Origin: Cocos nucifera
Taxonomy: Eukaryota > Streptophyta > Magnoliopsida > Arecales > Arecaceae
DNA length: 64,000 nt
Direction of reading: 5' to 3'
Assembly (NCBI GenBank): GCA_006176705.1
Contig: QRFJ01000057.1
Span: 3,588,178 to 3,652,177, forward strand
In this document: in pieces, positions 34,650-45,045 of the stretch
Position numbering within the stretch: the stretch's first letter is position 1
Layout: each line of letters starts with the position of its first letter
The notes under the pieces: generated by a model
Told to the model about the DNA's origin: nothing
What the model saw: only the letters and a program-made list of their open reading frames with translations
Database searches by the model: none
Made by a program: the position numbers and the translations under genes

Positions 34650-36197
34650 TAGAAAAATTTTATTGAAGAAAAATTATCAGTAGTACATTCTCAGATTCTC
34701 TAAGTTTCAAGGTCGTGGGAGCATTGTTCCTCCGAGCTTCTTCAGGTGATAAGTTTCGGACCAGACGACCTCCTCTATTTCATGTGGGCCTTTCCAATTC
34801 GGGGCAAGCTTTCTCTGGCTTTGAGGCTGAGAGATAGCGGCTTACCGAAGTACTAAGCCCTCCAAAGATAACGTTGATGATGCCAGGAGGTGGCCGATAT
34901 CCTTGTTGTTCCTCCCTCATTGGTGGTCTAGCTGCGGTAGCGCCATTGGCTTGCTTCAGACTGGCATCTATGGAGCATTAAGGGGGTGTAGTTGTGAAAC
35001 CTTCAAGGGGAAACTTCTTCGCGCCCTTCTGTTGGGGCTTCTTTGATAATGAGCTCAAGGAAGAGTTCGGACTCGCTTGCACTCGGGGGGAGTCCATGAG
35101 CACGGCCAAACTTCATTCGGCCCTCCATCAGTGGTGAGTCTATGTCACTCTCCTGCAGCTTCCTCATCCTTCAACTTGAAGGCTTCTTTCGCTCGAGCAT
35201 ATCCCTCAGCACGAGCTAGCAGATCGACAAAGTTTCTGAGGTACTTCTTCTCTAGGGAGAACAGCAAATCATTCTTCTAAAGGCCGCCCTTGAGTGCGGC
35301 CATCGCAACTGACTGGTCCAGGTTCCAGACCTCCAACGCAGCAACATTAAACCAGATGACATAAGCCCAGATGGATTTTCCATCCTTCTGCTTGATGTTC
35401 ATCAAGAAATTTGGACCTTCATGCGAACGTCAACTGCTGACGAAATAAGCCGCAAACTGATGGTTCATTTGATCAAAGAAGAAGATCGTACCCGACTTCA
35501 ACATCGAGTACTAGTTTCTTGCCACTTCCTTTAAGATAGATGAGAAAGCTCGGCATAATATGGCATCTCGTGTACCATGGAGCAGCATCATGGTCTGGAA
35601 GGCTTCCAGATGATCGATCAGATCAGAGGTTCCATCATAGCTTTCAAATTGGGGGAGCTTGAAGTTCGACGGAATAGGCTCTTACATAATTTGGGGAGAG
35701 AAAGGGGGATCGATGTGGACGTCATCATAGTGAGCTGAGGTGACGTGATCGAGCTTCTCAATCTGCCGATCCATCCTCCGTAGTTTCTGATCGAGGACGT
35801 CAATTCGATCGTAGGTCTTGAAAGGCTTCCAACCATGGATGGGGAAGGTCCCTTTCAGAGAAGAACCATAATCTAAGCAAGGATCCTCTGCTCTCTATTT
35901 CTTCTTCCCAGGGGCGATGGGTATGCTAGCCGAAGTGCTCCTCTTTGGAACCAGTTCCTAACATCCCGACGGTGGATTTTCTGATGGAACCACCACCGGG
36001 GGCTATCGCATGGCCTACACCATTTCGGTGAGGCCCTGAATTTGCTGCATCAGTAGGTTAAACTACTTCAGATCTACCACGACCGCTGATGGAGGAGGAG
36101 GTTGAAGCACCAACGATGGAGCAGGAACAGACGGATCTGGCCTAGATCTGATGGTAGAAGCGGTAGATCTCCGAGTAGTCGCCCTCTTTGGAGGCAT
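34650..36197 (-). pseudogene. T2 internal 2 gag fused to an integrase tail
   Basis: Its gag starts at ATG 36197 (MPPKRATTRRSTAS). It has the same block order as internal 1: KLRRMDRQIEKLDHV (35790-35740), then the DLIDHLEAFQTMMLLHG region (35620-35570) with a short indel, INIKQKDGKS-like wording near 35390, EKKYLRNFVDLLARAEGYAR (35270-35200), and then the SIINVIF-like junction (34890-34870) and integrase tail (34860-34690). It is decayed but less so than internal 1 in some blocks. It lacks the Cys-His block. Confidence 0.75.
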
Positions 36198-36321
36198 TTC
36201 TCAGAGTTGAGGGAGAGGATGGAGATGGACCTTGAAGAAGAAGATCCACAGGATCGGCTGAGCACTCCTTTAAAAATAAAGGTACCTAAAGAACAGAAGG
36301 CCCTTCCTCTAGCGCTAATTC

Positions 36322-37548
36322 TGTTGGTGCAGAATCTGGTTGACGCCGGATCGAGCTAGAGTTGAGAAAGAAGAGGTTGCCGCTGGTGATCTGTAAAATA
36401 AAGTTCCGTCCGGAGTCAGTGGTGGTGGCTCCGGCAGGATCCTACGACGATCAAGCCAGCTCTTCTGGCCAACAGAAATGGAGTGCTCAGAAAAGAGTTC
36501 GGTAGAGTTTTGAGAAGGAAAAGAGAGCCTAGAGAAAACGTATCTGGAGGATTTCTTTTTATAGATGGAGCCTATAACAGATCGATAGTGACAGCCATAG
36601 CCGTCTGGTAGCAGGCCGCTCGAGGCCTGATGGAGTCTGTCACAAAGGGAGGCACCGCCTGTCGCGCTGTCTGGTGCCCCTTGTAGTAGACCAATGGCGA
36701 CAGCCATAGCTATTTGGTACTAAGCCGCTCGAGGCCACATGGGGTTCAGTATGGAGAGGTAGAGATATCGTCAGACTGATAGTGACCGTTCGTTGAGATT
36801 CAATAATCGAAGTTTGGAAGAAGCCGACGTTGGTCAGTGAAGAGCTTCGACATACATCAATTTCAGAGGAGTTGGAACTCCTAAAGGGGATACGGCTAGA
36901 GGGGATCATCTGGGAGGAGTGCTAACTGAAATCTGGAAGCAATCCGCTGGAGGAATCCGACTGAAGGAGAAGTCCGAAAGGAGTTCAGCTCCTGAAGAAA
37001 TCTGATTGAAGGAAAAATTCGGAAGAAGTTCGGCTCCTGGAGGAGTCCGACTGAAGGAGAAGTCCGAAAGGAGTTTGGCTCCTGGAGGAGTCCGACTGAA
37101 GAAAAAATTCGGAAGGAGTTCAGCTCTTGAAGGAGTTCGATTGAAGGAGTCCGGAAGAAGTTCGGCTCTTAGCGGAACTTGACTGAAGAAAAAATTTGGA
37201 AGGAGTTTGGCTCCTGGAGGAATCCAATTAAAAGAAAAATTAGAAAGGAGTTCGGCTCCTGGAGGAGTCCGACTGCTGAAGGAGTTCGGCTGGGGCTCAG
37301 CCACTGAAAAGTTCCGTCAGTTGAAAGAATTCAACTAAGGTTTGCCCACTGGAGGAGTTCGGCTGGGGTCCGACTGCTGAAGAGTTCGATCGGCTGAACG
37401 AGTTCAGCTAAAATTTGACCACTGCATGAGTTCGATTGGGATCCGACTGCTGGAGGAAAATTTTCGATCGAAACTCTTTCATGATTATCGATTGTATTAG
37501 ACTAAATATCATATTAAAATTTGATGGTAGCAAAATTTATCTTTAATA
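36322..37548 (-). repeat. T2 LTR c, 5' LTR of the array (1227 bp)
   Basis: On the plus strand it starts TGTTGGTGCAGAATC and ends in a decayed ATCTTTAATA, where the sister LTRs have ATCCCCAACA. About seven U3 units lie at 36960-37290, with TATA-like CTATAAAAAG (element sense) at 36548-36562. The flank changes immediately at 37549, unlike the internal polypurine sequence after the other LTRs, so this is a true outer end. Confidence 0.87.
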
Positions 37549-37553
37549 ATTAT

Positions 37554-37770
37554 CATATTTGTTTACCTTCCATCGTCAACGGAGTTAATAATTATCATCC
37601 AAATTTTTTTGGGCTAAGGAGACCCCTCCTTTAATTAATGCTGGATAGGCATGCCGTGGTACCTAAGCTACAAAATCCTGAACTTAATGCTATTCGTCTA
37701 TGCCATCCATACAGTGGATGGACATTTGCACGTGATGGACGGAGGCTCTATATTGGTTGAGCCTTTGTTT

Positions 37771-37833
<63 letters not shown>

Positions 37834-39135
37834 TCGGTGGGATAGAAGCAGTGGTGTGGTCGAACAGTTTGCACCTGGTTCGACCAAAAGTCAAGGCTGA
37901 TCAAACCAAGTCCAAAATAAGGCAAAAAATGCAAAGAAAGTAGCCAAAAATGTTAGATAAAAGTGTAGAGACTCCAAATTTTATACTATTAAGCTTGCAA
38001 GGACTAGGAATTGATGTGGGTTAAGGGATGATGAATTGATGCAGGTTAAGAGATGATGGCAGTTAAAATTTGACTAGACCCAACATAATGAAATTTTAAG
38101 CCGTTTAGCACCAAGGATGCATTAAATAACAAAAGGGATGCCTAGGGATATCTACAACCACGAATTCTCTGATACTGGAACTCTCATGGGAATATGAGTT
38201 CTTCAATACCAATCAAACTAATTTCTTTTAGAATATACTTTTAACTTGATTCGCCGTTACCCTAATGTGACAAATTTGTCTCCTAGTACAGGTAGTTGTG
38301 CAAGAGATCCCAACTTCAGCAATATTTGTAATGCGTCAAGAGAACTCTGAGATTACCTTTTTCTTTTCTTTTCTTTTCTTTTGGTAAAAACTCTAGATTA
38401 CCTTTCAAGAAGAAATCTTGTCCTTAAGATAGATGTTGTCTTTTTTTTTAGGGTGGGGTGCGTTCTACTCCACCTTGCTTCCCCCCTCTCTCTCTCTGGG
38501 TGTGTGTGATCTAGATCTTCCTCTAATCTAAAGAACCAGTCCACTTTTGGTCCTTCGAACGTCTTCTCTCTCTATCCTAATTTTCCTCCTGTCCTCATCA
38601 AACTCCATCAATCATGCAAGTTGAGCATTCCATGTTAGCCCAGCTAGCATGAGATTGGCAAGTTCTCCCGGAGGCCTGGCCCCATGATCAAAGATAGAAT
38701 AAATGCCACCCACCCGATTAAATATCCAATATGGAAGAGAGGAGTCAAGTGGTGGATGGCTGCGTTGTGGCAGGCCGCAGGATAACATAGACTCACAGTG
38801 GTCTGAAAATTCTGCAGCAACTGGTCCCGGCTTCCTCATATTGTATGCTTTCTAAAAGGAGTTCTTCCATCTCTTTGGCACCCCTGCCTTCGTGCCACAC
38901 TTTCTAACTCACCTACCCGACACATGCGCCAAATTCCGTGATATGTTTAATTTTTATGTCGATGCCTCTTTTGGTTGGCTTGTTTCTATCGCCATTACAC
39001 AAACTAAATTCTTTTGAAAGGCTTACTCGCTCATGGTATCTTTATTATTTTACTTCCTATTAAGTTTTCAGGGGAACGAATCAAGGTAGGTACTAAACTT
39101 TGTGTTAATACTTTGTGGTGCAAATAACAATTAGG
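37554..39135. other. Non-coding spacer with an (AT)n microsatellite
   Basis: An (AT)n tract of about 28 repeats lies at 37774-37830; frames crossing it (Ile-Tyr repeats) are artefacts. A TTTTC-rich stretch is near 38360-38384 and a short (CT)n/(GT)n stretch near 38490-38510. The minus-strand frame 38612-38839 (75 residues, MRKPGPVAAEFSDHCESMLS) shows no family resemblance and is unsupported. Confidence 0.6.
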
Positions 39136-39630
39136 TAGAGAGGATGGCAATCTGATCGGATTGGATCATATATGGATTGGATTAGATGTTAGTCGAATTA
39201 AAAAAAAATTATCGATCTAAATCCTATTTATTTATTTAATGGATCATATTTGAACTCAATCTATTTATCAAACAAGTAATCCGACTTGACCTATATAACT
39301 AATTTATTAAATAGGTCAAATCGGGTTAAATAAGTTGAACAGATTAAATGGATCAGGTTAAGGTGGTCAAAAATAAGTTAAGTAGGTTATAAATAGGTTA
39401 AACAAGTTTAAAGAAGTTAAATAGTTCAGATTGTCACTCCATCCGATTATTAAAAGGTCAAATAGATTATATGAATCAAAGGTTTAAATCTGAATGCAGT
39501 CCGTTTAATAAATAGATTTAGATAGTTGATTTATTTATGATTCAAATCTTTTTTATGTCAAACTCAAACCTATTTAAAGTGGGTCATTCGCAGGTCGGAT
39601 TGATGGGTTGGGATATAATTGCCGCTCTTA
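39136..39630. mobile_element. Probable degenerate hAT-like MITE
   Basis: The left end TAGAGAGGATGGCAAT resembles the reverse complement of the right end, TAAGAGCGGCAATTAT. The interior is rich in GGTTAAAT / ATTTAACC-like and GATCGGATTGG wording, typical of small hAT derivatives. No 8-bp duplication is visible (CAATTAGG against TTTAAATT), so the ends are decayed or misplaced. Confidence 0.4.
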
Positions 39631-40233
39631 TTTAAATTCAAAGAAGAAAAACTAAATATTGTTTTTACTCAAATAAGTTTGGTTCAATGTTGATTATGAA
39701 AGAGTTGATGATGTTGGATGAGAGCAAATCTCTGCTATAAGCCAAGGAGTTGGTGGGACTTCTATAAAACTAGGTCGTGAATGGAGTATATCAAACCCAG
39801 GAAACCAAGAGCCTTTCTTGTAAAATTACTTTTGATTTCATTTCTTTCAATGATAACAAATATGTTAAAACGATGTGAAAATCATAGTCATGACTTATTT
39901 AATTGAGTTATTATGTATGACAAATTGGGAGAATATGATTTCATCTTGCTTATTAGGATTATTTCATGAAAACGAGTTTTAAGGATCCATGTGCACACTC
40001 CGCCTCTGTCTAATATGCATTCAAGGGCTTCCCAATCTTTCTCTACAACATTAAAATCCATCAAGAATAATTGCAAATTGTGATAGATTTGTAATTAAAA
40101 TAATTTGTTGACAAAAAAGGAATTGGTTAATTAAATTCACTTGACAAAGGTTGGATCCAATTAGCCAACTAGTAAGTCATGCTCCATTAGCTGCAAAAAG
40201 GTCAAACCTTTAAGTTTTGTATTCATTCTTAAA
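39631..40233. other. Non-coding spacer
   Basis: The sequence is AT-rich with no supported frame. Its right limit is the Helitron-like terminus at 40234. Confidence 0.5.
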
Positions 40234-41191
40234 CTAGTCAAGCACCCGTGCATTGCACGGGTTAGATAATTATGATATATAATTATTAATTTTTTTAATA
40301 ATAAATATTTATAATAATTTTTTTAGCTTTTTTATATATTTTATTTATTTATTATATATATTATATTTTTATTATTTTATAAAATAAATATTTTATTATT
40401 TTTTCTTCTTTTATATCCTCATATTTTTTTCATGCCCGTCAGTGCCATCCCACCCTTCTACCATCCCACCACCACTCTTCTTCTCTCGATAAATGCCAAT
40501 CTCAATTGTACCTCCATCCCTTCTCTTCTTCTCATACCTTCTCCCCTTCTCTTCTTCTCATATCTTTTCTGTGCCTGCCAGTGCTACCCCACCACCGCTT
40601 CCCTTCTTTCGAGGTAAATGCGAATCCTGATGGCATCCTCTGGCACTCCTACCGGTACCGCCACCCTTGGCACCACTACTGTCCCTTCTTTCTTCTTTCT
40701 TGTCTCCTGCTTGGTCCTCTTCCTGCCGCTGCGAACATCTCCCATCCCAATCATTCCCACTTTGCCCAACACCCTTCACGTGCTCTTGTGTTTTGAATTT
40801 TACTCGTGCCGCTCCATAGCCTAGTAGGAGGGTCGATCTCCAGCAGTGCTGTTGGTAGCAAAAGCCATGGCGTGGGCTTCGTAGTTGCGGAGCTTCTTGT
40901 AATTGCGAAGGAGATTCTCCCACTTGTCATTGCACCGGTTTCAGATGTGGGTGTTGTTCTAGCGATAGTTCTCAACCCATTTCCATTGCTGCTTTGTGGA
41001 GTGGGGGGTGGTGTCGCTGAATGAGGAACCGCCGCAGTCGACGCAGTGCTTGTTGTCGAAATGCTTGGTGGTCATTAGAATGAGGATCTTGTGGAGGGTT
41101 CAGTTTTCCTTTTGATAGTCGCAGGCCAGGGTGGTGGAGGAGGAAGACGGAGAGTATGCCGGCAGCCATGGGTGGTGATGGGGGTGGTATA
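40234..41191 (-). mobile_element. Helitron-like element carrying a gene fragment
   Basis: On the minus strand the 3' end reads CCCGTGCAATGCACGGG, a 7-bp-stem hairpin, then nine bases, then CTAG followed by T (plus-strand 40234-40260). That is the Helitron 3' signature: a GC hairpin just before CTRR, inserted before T. The 5' end is less certain. A|TCTATATACCACC at about 41191 begins with TC after A, as Helitrons do, and coincides with the place where Gypsy protease sequence stops. No Rep/helicase is present, so it would be non-autonomous. The carried gene fragment is in sense orientation. Confidence 0.55.
40810..41135 (-). pseudogene. Trihelix transcription factor gene fragment
   Basis: One minus-strand frame reads DYQKEN*TLHKILIL (near 41120), then QQWKWVENYR*NNTH (near 40985), NRCNDKWENLLRNYKKLRNY (near 40920) and SY*AMERHE (near 40825). 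These match the trihelix (GT factor) DNA-binding domain pattern, with tryptophan-anchored helices and the CNDKWDNL...DYKK block, from memory of the family. Three stops replace tryptophans (TGG to TGA or TAG), so it is not functional. Trihelix proteins are plant nuclear DNA-binding regulators. The fragment covers the DNA-binding domain only and is followed by Lys/Arg-rich low-complexity sequence. It is probably carried by the Helitron-like element. Confidence 0.75.
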
Positions 41192-42960
41192 TAGATAGCA
41201 TATTGATCCAGCTTCCATTGTTAAATAAAATTCTTTTTACATCATAATTTGCTATCATCATCGATATGAGGACAATATCATCATGAGGAGTTTGAACTCC
41301 TTGGATATTATCATCAGAAAAGATGTAACCTCCCTCATCCATTGCCTCTTCAAGGCCTCAGCCTGATCTTCTACCCTCCTACCACTATCAAAGCCCAAGC
41401 TCATATTAATAACACCAGCTACTGGTTGGTTGTTGTTTTCCTCACCGGATTAATGCTGAGGTGGCCCCTTGATAATGCACTCCTCACGTTTACAAATATA
41501 CTTCTTGAGATAGCCTCTTCGAATCAAGACTTCAAGCTGATCTTTCAATTGGAGGCATTCCTCAATATCATGGCCATGATCTTGGTAGAAGCGAGAGTAC
41601 TTTCTTTTGTTCTTTCTTATGGGTGGAGCCTTCATCGATGGAGGTTAGCAGAGATATCTCTGACCTTCAATTTCCATTAAGATATGGGTCAGAGGAGTGG
41701 TCAAAGGGGCATAATTGTTAAATTGCCAAGGTGGACTCCTCAGCCTAAGACTCTTCGTTGGTCAGGAGAATTCTCTTTCAACACGGATTATGCATAGGTC
41801 CTCCCGTCCCCGCATTTTGTTGAGAGGCCTCCCTCTCATTCAATCTACTTGTGCATGGTTCGAGCCTCTTCTGCTTGTGCATATTTTCGAGACTATTCTA
41901 GAAGATTGGCATAATCCCTCAGGAATATCTTATTGAGGGAGATGAAGCACTCATTTTAAGTCCTTGTTTGAGTGCCGACATTGCCACTTATTCATCAAAG
42001 TTGTGCACTCCTAGTATGGTTGCATTAAAATGTCTTATGTTGTCACATAGAGATTTACCCCTCTTACTGTTGAATCGAGAAGAGGCTATTAGTATTCTTT
42101 GGTTGTTCTTGATTATTGCCGAAGTGGGGGATAAATAGTTTTTCGAGCTACTTAAAGGAACAAATGAACTCCGATTGGAGTCTAGAGTACCATACTCGTG
42201 CCATCTTGTTAAGGATGGCTAAAAAGATGAGGTAGAGGAGGACGTCCAAGATTCTTTGAAGCATCATAAGGGCTTTGTAACCCTTTAAATGGTCCAGGGT
42301 ATCCGAAAAGCCATCATACAGCTCCATTTGTGGCATCTTGAACCAATTTAGGATCAGTTCTAGTATTATGGTGTAGAAAAAAGGGGATTGGAAGTTGAAG
42401 CTGAGGCCATTGTTGTTCCTCTAGCTCTCAGTTTGCACCTTACTCAGATAATGCTTGATCTCTCAGATTTTCTATTCAAGATCTCTCTTAATGGGATTTT
42501 CTGAGATGTGGAGAGTAGCCTGGGGTTGAATCACCACCGAAGGAGGCCAGGGAGTGCCAGTGTTGTTCCTCCTTTCTAGAACCTTGGTAGGATTGTGATC
42601 ACCATACAATTGAAGCTAAATGATGCATGCCCTAGGGGGCCACTTCTAAAGCTTAGGGATAGATCTGGTGGTTGTGCTGAGAAGGCGCCACCTAATAAGC
42701 AAGCTCTTGGGGCTATTGCTGCTCGATGGCCTGTTGAAGCTGCTGCACATCATTAGTTAATGCCCAAACTTATTGGACCAAGAAATCAAATTGCTATGGG
42801 TCTGCCATTAGGGTGGTTGTGCTGGTAATTCTGGGGCGAACACTCGTGCAGCACCACTGAGGCAACATCAAGACAACTATTGACAAGAGGTAGCGGAGTT
42901 ATTATGTACTTTGGTTCTCACTATGGTTCTCTTCCTTCTATTGTTGGATCAAGATCCTTC
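41192..42960 (-). pseudogene. Gypsy (Tat-like) element G2: gag and protease remnant
   Basis: From right to left, the leader/gag N-terminus lies near 42960-42340. The capsid-like core follows (MPQMELYDGFSDTLDHLKGY at 42336; NKMARVWYSRLQSEFICSF at 42190), then FLRDYANLLE*SRKYAQAEE near 41900. The Cys-His block comes next, with its first Cys lost (KYSRFYQDHGHDIEEC, then LQLKDQLEVLIRRGYLKKY, about 41600-41480). The aspartic protease has GVQTPHDDIVLISMMIANYD and then NNGSW where the lineage has DNGSS (41300-41200), so the catalytic Asp is replaced. The sequence ends at about 41192, where Helitron-like/trihelix sequence begins. The remaining pol is not found in the window. Confidence 0.8.
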
Positions 42961-42974
42961 CTCTAGCACCAGAT
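42955..42974 (-). promoter_or_regulatory. Primer-binding-site-like sequence of G2
   Basis: In element sense it reads ATCTGGTGCTAGAGGAAGG just after the 5' LTR, the same GCTAGAGGAAGG wording as in the T1/T2 family. It marks the LTR/internal boundary at about 42975. Confidence 0.55.
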
Positions 42975-43661
42975 TATTACCATAAGGCTTTGGAATGAGG
43001 AGAGTGTGGTTGTGGTTGATGCTTGTCTGATCCGAGGCTCGGTGGTCGGCGGAGATCCAAGGATGGGTGATTGCTTCCGATCCTAAAAAGAAGTTCAATC
43101 ATTAGAGATTCTCTAGTGAAGGATCTTTTGATGCTTAAGTTAGTCAGAGCTTTGAGAACAGTGAGAGAGAGAGAGAGAGAGCTGGTAAGTGAGTATTTTG
43201 GATTTTTCAAATTATCGAAGAGCTTACTAGAGGTTCTTTTGTAGCCCCTTTTAATAGAAGGGGAGAGAGTAATACATTATCTCATCAATCGATAACCGCT
43301 ATGGAGAATTAGGACCCATGATTGTATTGACCGTGGGTAATAACTAGTATTGTCTTATATGCCATATTCTATTGTAACCACCTAAGATTTGAGGGAATTT
43401 GCGTCGACCCACGTTCTCTCCTATAATGGTCCAATGCCTCAGAGTATTCTATGAGTCATCATTTCAAACCCAACCATGAGGTCGATATGAGCCCAACCAA
43501 GTGGTCAAATCATGGTCGAGGTTGATTTCCCTTTAGCCGCCTGATCTTTATTTTGGAGGAATTGAAGTGGGTGCTCGATAGTGGTCTGAAAAGTAAAGGT
43601 CGAGATTGAGCAGTACCCTCATATAGTACCAGGTAAAGCAAGATACCTATTGAGGTATTTA
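42975..43661 (-). repeat. G2 5' LTR, truncated by the Copia C insertion
   Basis: The segment starts at TATTACCATAAGG beside the primer site and continues to the Copia C LTR at 43662, where its U3 is cut. It contains a (GA)n microsatellite near 43169-43190. No matching second copy is visible in the window, so the LTR identity rests on its position next to the primer site and gag. Confidence 0.55.
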
Positions 43662-44746
43662 TGTTGAGAAAAATACTTCGAGATTTAGTCAACAATAAGC
43701 CCAGAACGAGCTCTAGGATGACGAACAGAGTCCAACAAGCCTAAGAATAGTCCAAAAAGAATCCAGATGGAGAAGATACACATAAAAGAAGGATCAAACA
43801 AGGCAACACGGCCCTCGGGCCTGTCGGAGGAGCCCACAGGTGGTGCTGGCTGATGGTGGCGTGGCCCAAACCAGTAGCACATGGTGGCGTTGGGCCAACC
43901 ATGTGCTAGGCTAGCCTAGGCACATGAGAGCATGTGGGGGCGCGTGTGGGCTGCATGGGCGCAGGCCACGTAGGCACCCAATCCATGCGATGGAGCGCGG
44001 TCCATCGTATATCGCCGTCTCACAACACCCTAAATGGACCATCAGGCTATTTGCATTCCATTTCATGCAGTCCATGAAACTAATCCATGGATAGATCACG
44101 ATCCAACGGCTCTAGTTTGAGCCGATCATGATCGAATGGCTGAAATGTGATCTAGCCTGATCAAGCATTATGGGATGCTATTTTGCACGATCCGACAGCC
44201 AAAAGAGCTTTCGATCATGATCGGATAGCTAAGAAGCAATCCAAACTTGATCAGAAGCTGTGTGCACGATCTAATGGCATAGGAGGGAGCTGATCATGAT
44301 CGAACAGTCTAGACGTGATCCCGGATGTGTTCGGAACTAGGTTTTCTATTAAAATACTATTTTAAGATTTTTGGAGTCTATATAACTCTGATTGATGAAC
44401 CGTTTATTATGTTGAAAAGCTGGAGATATCTCGAAGGTGCTGAGAGATTCTTGAGAGATTTTAAAGAATTTTTATGAGAGTTTTAGAATTTCTTATTGAG
44501 AGACTCATGTACAAAGGTTGAGCGGCGAGTTACTCTTGTATTTATTTATTTTTTTATCTCTCATAGTAAAGTTTGCATGCCCCGTAGAGGTAGGCTTGAG
44601 GCCAAACCCATGCATACTTGATTGTGTGCTATCTTTTATCTTTTATTCTTCTTTCTTTCTCTTGCAGTATTCATACATGATCGAGTATAATATAAGTGGT
44701 ATTAAGAAGGTCCTAAGACTATGGTGTTCGACTAGACTCCACAACA
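43662..44746 (+). repeat. Copia C 5' LTR (1085 bp)
   Basis: It begins TGTTGAGAAAAATAC and ends CTCCACAACA. It matches 57346-58390 throughout with scattered, mostly transition differences. A TATA-like CTATATAAC lies at 44378-44386, conserved at 58022-58030. Confidence 0.9.
44378..44386 (+). promoter_or_regulatory. TATA-like box of the Copia C LTR
   Basis: GAGTCTATATAACTC is conserved in both LTRs at the expected mid-LTR position. Confidence 0.5.
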
Positions 44747-44762
44747 ATCGGTATCAGAATGA
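44747..44762 (+). promoter_or_regulatory. Primer-binding site of Copia C (initiator Met tRNA type)
   Basis: ATCGGTATCAGAATGAG directly follows the LTR end. TGGTATCAGAGC is the usual plant Copia primer site complementary to initiator methionine tRNA, so this is a close variant. Confidence 0.7.
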
Positions 44763-44852
44763 GTTGATATCTCAATAATTGATATTAGATCCAGATGATA
44801 CCAGCACATGTGATTTTCCAGATCTTGATGGTGTTGATCGAGATCGAAGAAG

Positions 44853-45045
44853 ATGGAGAAGACAAGCACAATCAAGCTGAAGATCAACTAATTTGATGGG
44901 AAGAGTAAATTTTTCTTATGGCAAGCGAGGCTGAAGGACATGCTCATCCAACATAGATTGGTCGATGCTCGTTTGAATAAAAAAATTGGACACCATAGAG
45001 AAGAGGACCTGAGAGCGGTTATAGATGCAGATGGTGAGTACCATC
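44853..45045 (+). pseudogene. Copia C gag, N-terminal piece, split by Copia B
   Basis: The frame reads KTSTIKLKIN*FDGKSKFFL, then LWQARLKDMLIQHRLVDARL, which matches the Copia gag start pattern (KFDGxNFxxWxxxMxxxLxxxxL). It stops exactly at the CCATC target duplication of Copia B and resumes after 56017. Confidence 0.75.

Larger units (their letters stand above)
28869..37548 (-). mobile_element. Three-LTR tandem array of the gag-only Gypsy derivative (T2)
   Basis: The order is LTR a (28869-30064), internal 1 (30065-32561), LTR b (32562-33823), internal 2 (33824-36321) and LTR c (36322-37548), all on the minus strand. The two internal regions have nearly equal length (2497 and 2498 bp) but differ by roughly a tenth by eye. 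Each has primer-site region, gag, integrase tail and two tandem blocks, and none has protease, RT or integrase core. The outer flanks are ATTGT on the left and ATTAT on the right, a 5-bp target duplication with one change. No target duplication flanks the middle LTR, so the array behaves as a single insertion unit. Confidence 0.88.

Noticed and set aside
37651..37887. Frames with Ile-Tyr repeats
   Set aside because: They translate an (AT)n microsatellite.
38612..38839. 75-residue minus-strand frame with normal-looking composition
   Set aside because: No family resemblance, no exon-like borders and no conservation evidence. Frames of this size are expected by chance in 64 kb.
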